Of a stretch of 64,000 nt of DNA, positions 14,633-22,361 are shown one piece after another. The notes below the pieces were generated by a model, which had not been told where the DNA came from, did no database searches, and was given only the letters and a program-made list of their open reading frames with translations. Made by a program: the position numbers and the translations under genes. Position 1 is the stretch's first letter, and every line of letters begins with the position of its first letter. Source of the stretch: Phenylobacterium sp. (GTDB taxonomy: Bacteria; Pseudomonadota; Alphaproteobacteria; Caulobacterales; Caulobacteraceae); the NCBI RefSeq assembly GCF_030693405.1, contig NZ_JAUYAW010000010.1:1-64000 (forward strand). The letters are read 5' to 3'.

Positions 14633-14658
14633 AACGTCACATAGGCCACAGCGGTTCC
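14633..14658 (-). promoter_or_regulatory. EcfG promoter of the DUF883 operon
   Basis: Minus strand: GGAAC (14658-14654), 17 bases, CGTT (14636-14633). A second GGAAC lies just upstream but has no matching -10 box. Confidence 0.82.
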
Positions 14659-14744
14659 AGGTTCCAGGTCAGGGTGCGTCAAATCTTCGCAGGTTCTGCA
14701 CGGTTCTTGTCGCATCGCTGCGCGGCCGGCGTTAGGCTTTGACC

Positions 14745-16163
14745 ATGGTCGATGACCCGAGGCGCGCGCGCCTGAACATGGAGCATCTCGAACTGGCGCT
14801 CCAGACCGCGGGTCTGGGGGAGTTCCAGTATGATGTGCCTGGCGATTTCTGCATCGTCAGCGACCGAATGGCGGCCATCACCGGCGGGGCGGCCGGCTAT
14901 CTTCCCGCCGACGGCGGTCGCGCCCTCCTGCCGCGAATCCACCCTGACGATCTGGAAGACACCCTGCGGCAGATGCTGGCGGGCTTCGAGGCTGACGACC
15001 GCTATGAGGTGGAGTGCCGCGCCGCCCCGCGACCGGACCATGGAGTGGTCTGGCTTCGGGTCGTCGGCCAGCGGATCCGTGACGCCCGGGGCGAGATCCA
15101 GGGGGTCATCGGGATCGTCGAGGACATCACCGCCCGCAAGCTCGAGGAACAGCAACGCCACGCCCTGATGGCCGAGATCGACCACAGGGTGAAGAACGTC
15201 CTGGCGACGGTCCAGGCCCTGGCGGTGCAGACCGCCAAGCGAACCTCCTCCATGGAGGGGTTCCTGCAGACCTTCCTCGGCCGCCTGAAATCCATGGGCT
15301 CGGCCAACGAACTGCTCACCGCCGCCCGCTGGCGTGGCGCGGCCATCGACCATCTGGTGGCCGCCGAACTCGGCGGGCTGGCGCCAGGTCAGACCCGGTG
15401 GGAGGGGCCGGAGCTGTTCCTCACCCCGCGCGCCGCCAATGCGGTCTCGCTGGCCCTGCACGAACTGGCTACCAACGCCCTGAAATACGGCGCCTTGTCG
15501 GTTGAGACCGGCCACGTGGACGTGGTCTGGCGCGCGGCGCCTTCGGGGGGCTTTTCCCTGGACTGGACGGAGTCGGGCGGGCCAGTGGTCGCCCCGCCTG
15601 GCCGGACCGGGTTTGGCTCCACCCTGCTCAGCCAGGTGACCGGCCGGGAGCTCAATGGCCATACCCGTCTGGACTTCCCCCCCACGGGGGCCCGGGCGCG
15701 TCTGGAGGCTGGGGCCGCGGCTGTGGTCGCCCGTCCGGAAACCGTGCCGGACGCGCCCCTCGGCCGCGCCCCCGAGGCCGCCGCCGGGCCTGCCGGTCCG
15801 GTCAGTCTGGCCGGCGCCCGGGTGCTCATCGTCGAGGACGCCGCGCTCCTGGCTATGGAACTGGAAACCGGGCTTTCGGAGGCCGGCGCAGTGGTGGTGG
15901 GCCCTGCCTATGAGCTTGAGGAGGCCCTCGCCCTCCTGGACCAGCCTCTCGACGCCGCCGTCCTGGACGCCAATCTCAACGGCCTTTCCGTTGGGCCGGT
16001 GGCCGATATCCTGGCCGAACGGGGCGTCCCCTTCGTTTTCGCCACCGGCTATGGCGATGCGGGCGGCGCCCCCAGCGGCTTCGATGCGCCGGTGATCCGC
16101 AAACCCTATGACGTCACCCAGGTGACCGCCGCGGTCGCCGATCTGCTGGCGCCGCGGACTTAG
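14745..16163 (+). CDS. PAS-HWE histidine kinase with C-terminal receiver domain
   Basis: A 472-residue cytoplasmic protein with no membrane segment. A PAS/PAC domain (about 12-130) lacks an obvious LOV cysteine motif. An HWE kinase core has DHRVKNVLATVQ (His147), the HELATNALKYGALS N-box and the WTESGGP motif, and a receiver domain (about 357-470) carries Asp408. HWE kinases frequently feed the PhyR stress pathway. Divergent from the EcfG-driven DUF883 operon and 6 kb from phyR. The start is the ATG at 14745; a TTG two codons upstream is possible. Signal and partner are not visible. Confidence 0.88.
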   Translation: MVDDPRRARLNMEHLELALQTAGLGEFQYDVPGDFCIVSDRMAAITGGAAGYLPADGGRALLPRIHPDDLEDTLRQMLAGFEADDRYEVECRAAPRPDHGVVWLRVVGQRIRDARGEIQGVIGIVEDITARKLEEQQRHALMAEIDHRVKNVLATVQALAVQTAKRTSSMEGFLQTFLGRLKSMGSANELLTAARWRGAAIDHLVAAELGGLAPGQTRWEGPELFLTPRAANAVSLALHELATNALKYGALSVETGHVDVVWRAAPSGGFSLDWTESGGPVVAPPGRTGFGSTLLSQVTGRELNGHTRLDFPPTGARARLEAGAAAVVARPETVPDAPLGRAPEAAAGPAGPVSLAGARVLIVEDAALLAMELETGLSEAGAVVVGPAYELEEALALLDQPLDAAVLDANLNGLSVGPVADILAERGVPFVFATGYGDAGGAPSGFDAPVIRKPYDVTQVTAAVADLLAPRT

Positions 16164-16273
16164 AGCATTTGCCGATAAGTGAGACGCGGTTATCGGATCA
16201 AAAATGCTCTAACTTTTTGATTTAGAGCACTTTTTATCCGATCTGATTGCTTCAATCCGATCGGAAAGGGCTC
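16162..16273. repeat. Two adjacent palindromic intergenic elements
   Basis: The first element (16162-16210) has ends AGAGCATTT and AAATGCTCT with an inner pairing CCGATAA/TTATCGG. The second (16224-16273) has ends AGAGC/GGGCTC with an inner ATCCGAT/TTCAATCCGATCGGA. Elements of this look, starting AGAGCATTT with a mirrored end, recur between genes in many alphaproteobacterial genomes, from memory. They sit at the convergent ends of the kinase and CoA-transferase genes and may act as terminators. Confidence 0.65.
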
Positions 16274-16279
16274 CAGGGC

Positions 16280-17488
16280 TCAGACGACGCCCCGCGACCG
16301 CAGGCCGGCGATGGCCTCGACCGACAGGCCGGCCACATCCTTCAGCACCTCGTCCGTATGGGCGCCGAGGTCGGGCCCCGGCCAGCGGACCTTGCCCGGC
16401 GTCGCCGACAATTTGGGGAAGGCGTTCTGCATCCGGACCTGACCAAAGACCGGGTGCGGCACGCTGACGATCGCCTCGCGGGCTGTGAAATGAGGATCCT
16501 CGATCATGTCCGGCGCCCGATAGATGCGACCTGCCGGCACTCCGTGCGCTTCCAGAAGGCTCAGCAGGTCGTCTAGGGCCAGGGTCGAGGTCCAGGCGCT
16601 GATGATCTCGTCGAGCTCCCCCTGGCGCTCGCCGCGGGCGGCATGGGTGGAGAAGCGGGGATCGGCGGCCAGGTCTCCGCGGTCCATCGCGGCGCAGAGC
16701 CTGGCGAACACGGTGTCCCCATTGCCGCCGATCACCGCCATGTCGCCGCTGGCGCAAGGGTAGGCGTTGGACGGCGCGATCCCGGGCAGGATGGAGCCTG
16801 ACCGCTCGCGGACATAGCCGGTCAGGTCATATTCGGTGACCAGGTTCTCCATCACGCCGAGCACGCTCTCATAGAGGGCCGCGTCGATCACCTGGCCCTT
16901 GCCGGTCCGATCCCGGGAATGAAGGGCCATCATGATCCCCATCACCGCATGCATGGCCGCCAGGCTGTCGCCGATGGAAATGCCGGCCCGCGCCGGCGGC
17001 CGGTCTGGCTCGCCGGTGATGTGGCGCAGGCCGCCCATGGCCTCGCCGATGAGACCATAGCCGGCGCGGGTCGAGAGCGGACCCGTCTGGCCGTAGCCGG
17101 AGATGCGGGCCATCACCAGGCCGGGATGGGTTGCCGAGAGGGCCTCATAGCCCAGGCCCCATTTCTCCATGGCGCCGGGACGGAAATTCTCGATCACCAC
17201 ATCAGCCTTGGCGATCAGGGTCCGGGCGATCTCCTGGCCCTCGGGCTGACGCAGGTCGAGCCCCACCGACTTCTTGTTGCGGCCGATCACCGGCCACCAG
17301 GGGGACAGACCCTGCGGCAGGCTGCGGCCCCACTGCCGCATGGGATCGCCCTTGCGGGGATCCTCGATCTTGATCACCTCGGCGCCGAAATCCCCCAGGA
17401 TCTGACCGCAGAATGGCCCGGCGATCAGGGTGCCCATCTCGATCACCCGGAGTCCGGCGAGGGGGCCAGGGGCGGCGGCTTCGGTCAT
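16280..17488 (-). CDS. Class III CoA-transferase (CaiB/BaiF family)
   Basis: A 402-residue protein with the family pattern LRVIEMGTLIAGPFCGQILGDFGAEVIKIE at the N-terminus, NKKSVGLDLR, and GISIGDSLAAMHAVMG, which contains the catalytic Asp. These enzymes move CoA between carboxylic acids; substrate is unpredictable in this family. A glutarate-CoA role could link it to the gcdH gene at 1-2 kb, but they are 14 kb apart and this is only a suggestion. Confidence 0.88.
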   Translation of the reverse strand: MTEAAAPGPLAGLRVIEMGTLIAGPFCGQILGDFGAEVIKIEDPRKGDPMRQWGRSLPQGLSPWWPVIGRNKKSVGLDLRQPEGQEIARTLIAKADVVIENFRPGAMEKWGLGYEALSATHPGLVMARISGYGQTGPLSTRAGYGLIGEAMGGLRHITGEPDRPPARAGISIGDSLAAMHAVMGIMMALHSRDRTGKGQVIDAALYESVLGVMENLVTEYDLTGYVRERSGSILPGIAPSNAYPCASGDMAVIGGNGDTVFARLCAAMDRGDLAADPRFSTHAARGERQGELDEIISAWTSTLALDDLLSLLEAHGVPAGRIYRAPDMIEDPHFTAREAIVSVPHPVFGQVRMQNAFPKLSATPGKVRWPGPDLGAHTDEVLKDVAGLSVEAIAGLRSRGVV

Positions 17489-17507
17489 CGGGCTCTCCGA
17501 CTTTCTG

Positions 17508-17532
17508 GGAACAGATCACGACGGCGTGAGTT
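17508..17532 (+). promoter_or_regulatory. Possible EcfG promoter before the DUF4142 gene
   Basis: GGAAC (17508-17512), 16 bases, AGTT (17529-17532): one mismatch from the consensus, the same variant seen before the GsrN-like RNA. It lies 61 bases before the DUF4142 start. Confidence 0.4.
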
Positions 17533-17593
17533 TTGACGGCAGCCGCATCGTTCGGATGCGTCGTCTGAAGTTGTCAACGTCCCAGGAGTTCAC

Positions 17594-18190
17594 ATGACTC
17601 GCCACCTGCTTATCGCGGGCGCCGCGATCGCCGCGCTTTCGCTCGCCGCTTGCGGTCAGCCGGCCGACCAGTCCGCCACCGCCCCGGCCGAGAGCGTCGT
17701 GCCCGACGCCAACCCGGCCGCCACCATTCCGACCATGGCCGACGAGACGTCGGCGGCCGACTTCACCCGCTTGGCGGCGCAGAGCGACATGCTGGAAATC
17801 CAGTCCTCGCAGCTGGCCGTTGAGCGAGCCCAGGATGCCGAGGTTAAGGCCTTCGCCCAGATGATGGTCGAGGCCCACACCCAGACCACGCGGGATCTGA
17901 AAACCGCTGTCGAGGCCGCCGGCCAGCCCATCACCCTGCCGACCGCCGCCGATGAGGACGTGACCGACGAACTCAACGACCTGCGGGAAGAAGACGCCGC
18001 CGACTTCGACAAGGAATATATCGACCTGCAGGTGGACACCCACCAGAAGGCCCTGAACCTGATGCAGCGCTACGCCGCCGATGGCGACATCCCGGGTCTG
18101 CAGGCCTTCGCCGCGGCTACCGCCCCGGCCATCCAGCAGCACCTGGACCAGGCCAAGGCCATCCAGGACCGTCTGGCCAACGCCCGCTAG
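17594..18190 (+). CDS. DUF4142 lipoprotein
   Basis: A 198-residue protein. The signal peptide ends at lipobox SLAAC (Cys20). A low-complexity linker follows, then a helical DUF4142 domain (about 50-195) with DFTRLAAQSDMLEIQSSQLAVERAQDAEVKAFAQMMVEAH and LMQRYAADGDIPGLQAFA. The four-helix fold resembles ferritin-like bundles, and members are commonly stress-related; the mechanism is unknown. A near-consensus EcfG promoter lies upstream, and a strong terminator follows. Confidence 0.9.
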   Translation: MTRHLLIAGAAIAALSLAACGQPADQSATAPAESVVPDANPAATIPTMADETSAADFTRLAAQSDMLEIQSSQLAVERAQDAEVKAFAQMMVEAHTQTTRDLKTAVEAAGQPITLPTAADEDVTDELNDLREEDAADFDKEYIDLQVDTHQKALNLMQRYAADGDIPGLQAFAAATAPAIQQHLDQAKAIQDRLANAR

Positions 18191-18222
18191 GCGTCCAGGA
18201 CGTTCAGCCTGAGCTGAAGATC

Positions 18223-18256
18223 AGGCTTCCGCCTCCCCGGCGGAAGCCTTTTCTTT
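18223..18256 (+). terminator. Intrinsic terminator after the DUF4142 gene
   Basis: A 10-bp stem GGCTTCCGCC/GGCGGAAGCC followed by TTTTCTTT. Confidence 0.85.
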
Positions 18257-18284
18257 GGCCAGCGTCGGGAGTAGGGCCTTGACC

Positions 18285-18965
18285 ATGACCCAATACGCCC
18301 TGGCCCCGCCCCCCGTCCCGGTCGTCCCCGTGCTTGGGGAAGATGTCGTCTTTCCGGTTCGCCGGATTCTCTGTGTCGGGCGCAACTACGCCGCCCATCG
18401 CGCCGAGATGGGTGGGGATGATCGCGATCCTCCCTTCTTCTTCGCCAAGCCGGCCGACGCCATCGTGACGCCGGGGGCTGATGTGGCCTTCCCCTCGGCG
18501 ACCGCAGACCTTCACCACGAGATCGAGCTGGTGGTGGCGCTGGGCGCTGGCGGATCAGATGTGCCCGTCGATGAGGCCCTCGACCTGATCTTCGGCTACG
18601 CCGTGGGATTTGACCTGACCCGTCGGGATCTGCAGGCGGTCGCCAAGGACAAAGGCCACCCCTGGGACGCCTCCAAGGGATTCGACCAGTCCGCCCCCAT
18701 CTCGGCCATCCGCCGCTGGCGCGGGCCGGCCCCTCAGGGACGGATCACCGCGACGGTGAACGGCCAGTCCCGTCAGGACGCCGTGGTCTCCGACATGATC
18801 TGGAACGTCGCCGAGATCATCGCCCAGGCCTCGCGCCTCTGGCGCCTGGCGCCCGGGGACCTGATCTTCACCGGCACGCCAGAAGGCGTCGGCCCCATCG
18901 CCCGGGGCGATGTGGTCCAGGGTGCGGTCGAGGGCGTCGGCGAACTCAGCTTCAAGGTCGCCTGA
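18285..18965 (+). CDS. Fumarylacetoacetate hydrolase family protein (fumarylpyruvate hydrolase)
   Basis: A 226-residue single-domain FAH-family protein. It has ILCVGRNYAAHRAEMG, PFFFAKPADAI, the metal-binding HHEIELVVALG and the FTGTPEGVGPI loop. Length and these motifs fit fumarylpyruvate hydrolase, which cleaves fumarylpyruvate to fumarate and pyruvate in gentisate degradation. It is two bases before an isomerase of matching pathway logic. The ATG at 18285 is preferred over the frame start at 18255. Acylpyruvase activity (FAHD1-like) is the main alternative. Confidence 0.87.
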   Translation: MTQYALAPPPVPVVPVLGEDVVFPVRRILCVGRNYAAHRAEMGGDDRDPPFFFAKPADAIVTPGADVAFPSATADLHHEIELVVALGAGGSDVPVDEALDLIFGYAVGFDLTRRDLQAVAKDKGHPWDASKGFDQSAPISAIRRWRGPAPQGRITATVNGQSRQDAVVSDMIWNVAEIIAQASRLWRLAPGDLIFTGTPEGVGPIARGDVVQGAVEGVGELSFKVA

Positions 18966-18967
18966 CC

Positions 18968-19612
18968 ATGGGACTGACCCTCTACAGCTATTGGCGGGCC
19001 ACCGCCCCCTACCGGGTCCGCATCGCGCTGGGGCTCAAGGGCCTGGACTATGACTACATCCCCGTCAGCCTGCCCAAGGGCGAGCAGCGGGCCGCCGATT
19101 ATCTTGAGCGCAATCCCCAGGGCTTGACCCCCATGTTGGTCGTTGGGGAGCAGGCCATGACTCAGAGCCTGGCCCTGATGGAGTGGCTGGAGGAGACCCA
19201 TCCGCAACCGCCGCTCCTGCCCGCTGATCCCGCCGGCCGCCAGGTGGTGCGCGCCATGGCCGGGATCATCGCCTGCGACATCCACCCGTTGAATAATCTG
19301 CGGATCCAGCAGCAACTGGCCGCCTTTGGCGTCAGCGAGGCCGACCGGCAGGTCTGGGTCGCTCGCTGGATGCACGAGGGGTTCGATGCTCTGGAGCCGC
19401 TGATCGCCCGGCACGGCGCGGGCTTCGCCTTTGGATCGAGCCCGGGCCTGGCCGACTGCTGCCTGGTCCCCCAGGTCTATTCGGCCGAGCGCTACGGGGT
19501 GGACCTTTCGCCCTATCCGGCCATAAGGGCGGCGGCTGCGGCCGCCCAGGCGCTTCCCGCCTTCGCCGCGGCCCACCCCGACCGACAGCCCGACGCCCCG
19601 GCGGCGGCCTGA
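18968..19612 (+). CDS. maiA: Maleylacetoacetate / maleylpyruvate isomerase (zeta GST)
   Basis: A 214-residue glutathione S-transferase fold. The N-terminal motif YSYWRATAPYRVRIALGLKGL is that of zeta-class enzymes, then NPQGLTPMLVV and a helical domain with HPLNNLRIQQQL. It uses glutathione to isomerise the cis double bond of maleylacetoacetate or maleylpyruvate. Two bases separate it from the fumarylpyruvate hydrolase, so the pair handles the last steps of aromatic ring cleavage (gentisate or homogentisate route). The ring-cleaving dioxygenase is not in the window. Confidence 0.9.
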   Translation: MGLTLYSYWRATAPYRVRIALGLKGLDYDYIPVSLPKGEQRAADYLERNPQGLTPMLVVGEQAMTQSLALMEWLEETHPQPPLLPADPAGRQVVRAMAGIIACDIHPLNNLRIQQQLAAFGVSEADRQVWVARWMHEGFDALEPLIARHGAGFAFGSSPGLADCCLVPQVYSAERYGVDLSPYPAIRAAAAAAQALPAFAAAHPDRQPDAPAAA

Positions 19613-19649
19613 ACCCGGACTTGTGTAGCGTAGGGCGAGGGACCTCAAG

Positions 19650-20261
19650 ATGCTCGACCACCTGAAGGACAACAACCGCGCCTGGGCGGAAGGCAAGCTC
19701 GCGGTTGATCCCGGCTTTTTCCAGCGCCTGGTGGGCCAGCAGAGCCCGGAGTACCTCTGGATCGGTTGCGCTGACAGCCGAGTGCCGGCCAATGAGATCG
19801 TCGGCCTCGATCCCGGCGAGCTGTTCGTCCATCGCAATGTGGCCAATCTCGCCCCGCCCCAGGACGCCAACTACCTGTCGGTGCTGCAGTTCGCCGTCGA
19901 TGTGCTGAAGGTGAAGCACATCATGGTTGTGGGCCACTATGGCTGCGGGGGCGTGGTCGCCGCCATCGATGGCCAGCGGCGCGGCCTGGTGGACCACTGG
20001 CTGCATCCGATCCGTGAGGTCTACGCCGCCAACCGGGCCGAACTGGAAGCCATGGACGAGCACGCCCGCCATGACCGCCTGTGCGAGCTGAACGTCATCC
20101 GCCAGGTGCGCAATGTGGCCTCGGACGTCTTCATCCGGGAGGCCTGGCTGCGGGGCCAGCCGATCAGCGTGCACGGCTGGGTCTATGCTCTGTCTGACGG
20201 CCTGGTGAACGACATGAACGTCACCTGCAGCGGGCCTGAGGACCTGGCCCGCCTCTACTAG
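19650..20261 (+). CDS. can: Beta-class carbonic anhydrase
   Basis: A 203-residue cytoplasmic enzyme. The zinc ligands and catalytic pair are clear: CADSRVPANEI (Cys40, Asp42) and GHYGCGGV (His and Cys). It interconverts CO2 and bicarbonate, supplying carboxylation reactions and pH balance. Length and motif spacing match the E. coli Can type. It follows maiA by 37 bases and may be read from the same transcript. Confidence 0.95.
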   Translation: MLDHLKDNNRAWAEGKLAVDPGFFQRLVGQQSPEYLWIGCADSRVPANEIVGLDPGELFVHRNVANLAPPQDANYLSVLQFAVDVLKVKHIMVVGHYGCGGVVAAIDGQRRGLVDHWLHPIREVYAANRAELEAMDEHARHDRLCELNVIRQVRNVASDVFIREAWLRGQPISVHGWVYALSDGLVNDMNVTCSGPEDLARLY

Positions 20262-20267
20262 GCGCGT

Positions 20268-22361
20268 CTAGCCGCCGCGGATGCGCACCTGGGCGCGGGC
20301 GGCGCGGCCCTGGCCGTCGACCACATTGAGATCATAAAAGCCTGGACCCTCCGGCCGCCAGAGCACCTGCCCGCTCAGCGGATCGGGGCTGAGCGGTTGG
20401 CCGGCCACGTACCAGGCCAAATTGTCCCCGCTGGCGGCCAGGACCAGGCCCCGGGAGGCCGGGCCATAGGCGTCCACCTGCACCACCGCCCCGTCCGGCG
20501 GGAAAATCAGTCGCGGACCCTCGGTGGCGCGGACCTGGTCGTCTAGGGCCACCGGGGCGTTGCGCGGCGCGAGCGGCGCCGGCGCGGCGGGAGGCGCCTG
20601 CAGCAGGTCGGCCACCTCGAACAGCAGGGGCAGGGCGGAGTCCCGCCCCGTCAGACCGGCCCGCGCGCCGCCATCGGCCCGACCGCTCCAGACTACGATC
20701 ACATGTCCGCCGACGATGCCGGCGGCGACGGCGTCCCGGAAGCCGTAAGAGGTGCCGGTCTTGTAGGCCATCAGCGGGCGGCCGCGGCTCAGGGCGGCTG
20801 GCGTCACCCCGGCCGGCGGCGGGGTTTCGCGCAGAATGGCCAGAACCTCATTGGCCGCCGCCTCGCTTACCAGCCGCACTCCGCGCTCTTGCCGCCGGGC
20901 CTCCGCCTGGGTTTCCGTCCAGGCCAGGGGGCGGGCGAGGCCCCCATCTCCGAGGGCGCCATAGAGCACAGCCAGGTCCCGCAGGGAAATGCCCACGCCG
21001 CCCAGGGCGATGGCGAGGCCGGCGTCCCGGGTCTCCGACCTCGGCCGCCACAGCCGCACCCCGGCGGCCGCCAGCCGCCCCTCGAAGGCCGCCGGGCCGA
21101 GCCGCGCCAGGGTATCGACGGCCGGCACGTTCAGGGAATGGACCAGGGCTTCCCGGGCGGTGACCTGGTCGTGAAAGACGCGGTCGAAGTTCTCGGGCTG
21201 GTAGTCGGCGTACCTGCGGGGCGCATCAGCCATGCGGGTGTCGGGCGCCGCCAGGCCCCCTTCGAAGGCCATGGCGTAGATGAAGGGCTTCAGGGCAGAG
21301 CCGGGCGACCGCAAGGCGCGGGTCATGTCGATCCAGCCGCCGGCCCGCTCAAGGCCCGCCGAGCCCACCGAGGCCCGCACGGCTCGGCCGTCCAGCTCCA
21401 CCACCAGCACCGCGGCCGTGGCTTCGGCCCCTTGCGCCCGGGCGGCCCGGGCCACCAGGGGCTCAAGCCTCGACTGCAGGCCGGCGTCCAGGGTTGAGAT
21501 CACAGACGCCTCATCGGCCCTGGCGCCCCGGGCCAGCTCGCCCGCGGCGTGCCAGGCCAGGGCCGGAAACGGCGCGCGACCCGGCATGGGCTCCTGGCCG
21601 GCCTCATCCGCTTCCAGAGGACTGAGCGCGCCGGCCCGGACCATCTTGTCCAGCACCTGGTTCCTGGCGCGGCGGGAGGCTTCGGGCCGCCGATCGGGCC
21701 GCCGCGCCTCCGGCGACTGGGGCAGGGCGATCAGGAGGGCCTGTTCGCCCGGCGTCAGGGTCGAGGGCTCATGGCCGAAATAGGAGAGGCTGGCCGCCCG
21801 CACCCCCTCCAGATTGCCGCCATAGGGCGCGAGCGTCAGATAGAGAGCGAGAATCTCCCGCTTCGACAGCCGCGCCTCGATCTGCACCGCGCGGATCATC
21901 TCCACCAGCTTGGCCGGCAGGGTCCGCGGTCGCGGCGTCAGCAGTCGGGCGGTCTGCATGGTGAGCGTCGAGGCGCCGGAGCTCACCTCGCCGGTGATCG
22001 CCGCCGATCCCACGGCCCGGACCACCGCGAAGGGATCGACGCCTGGATGGCGCCAGAAGCGGGCGTCCTCCACCGCGATCAGCCGGGCGACGAAGCTCGG
22101 GTCGGTGCGGTCGAGATCGGCCCGGATGCGCCAGCGGCCATCCTCCACCGGCAGGGCGCGCAGCCAGGCCCCGCGCCGATCCAGGGCCACGGGGGAGGCC
22201 TCCGCCCCCCGGGACAGGTCCGGCGGCAGGGCCGCGTCCAGGGCGACCACGGCCACCTGCAAGACCAGAGCGCCGATCAGGCCCTGGGTCAGCCGCCGAA
22301 CGACCTGGGCTGAGTCCGCCGCCTGACGCAGCCTCGCCTGTAAGGACGTCAGTCCCTTCAC
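20268..22361 (-). CDS. pbpC: Penicillin-binding protein 1C
   Basis: A 697-residue inner-membrane protein with one N-terminal helix (about 27-45). The glycosyltransferase domain has the catalytic Glu in AVEDARFWRHPGVDP and GASTLTMQTARLL. The transpeptidase domain has SPGSALKPFIY (Ser nucleophile in SxxK) and KTGTSYGFRDA. The C-terminal BiPBP_C domain (about 600-697) is typical of PBP1C. It polymerises and may crosslink peptidoglycan. The start overlaps the alpha-2-macroglobulin stop by four bases, the classic pairing also seen in E. coli (yfhM-pbpC). Confidence 0.95.
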   Translation of the reverse strand: MKGLTSLQARLRQAADSAQVVRRLTQGLIGALVLQVAVVALDAALPPDLSRGAEASPVALDRRGAWLRALPVEDGRWRIRADLDRTDPSFVARLIAVEDARFWRHPGVDPFAVVRAVGSAAITGEVSSGASTLTMQTARLLTPRPRTLPAKLVEMIRAVQIEARLSKREILALYLTLAPYGGNLEGVRAASLSYFGHEPSTLTPGEQALLIALPQSPEARRPDRRPEASRRARNQVLDKMVRAGALSPLEADEAGQEPMPGRAPFPALAWHAAGELARGARADEASVISTLDAGLQSRLEPLVARAARAQGAEATAAVLVVELDGRAVRASVGSAGLERAGGWIDMTRALRSPGSALKPFIYAMAFEGGLAAPDTRMADAPRRYADYQPENFDRVFHDQVTAREALVHSLNVPAVDTLARLGPAAFEGRLAAAGVRLWRPRSETRDAGLAIALGGVGISLRDLAVLYGALGDGGLARPLAWTETQAEARRQERGVRLVSEAAANEVLAILRETPPPAGVTPAALSRGRPLMAYKTGTSYGFRDAVAAGIVGGHVIVVWSGRADGGARAGLTGRDSALPLLFEVADLLQAPPAAPAPLAPRNAPVALDDQVRATEGPRLIFPPDGAVVQVDAYGPASRGLVLAASGDNLAWYVAGQPLSPDPLSGQVLWRPEGPGFYDLNVVDGQGRAARAQVRIRGG

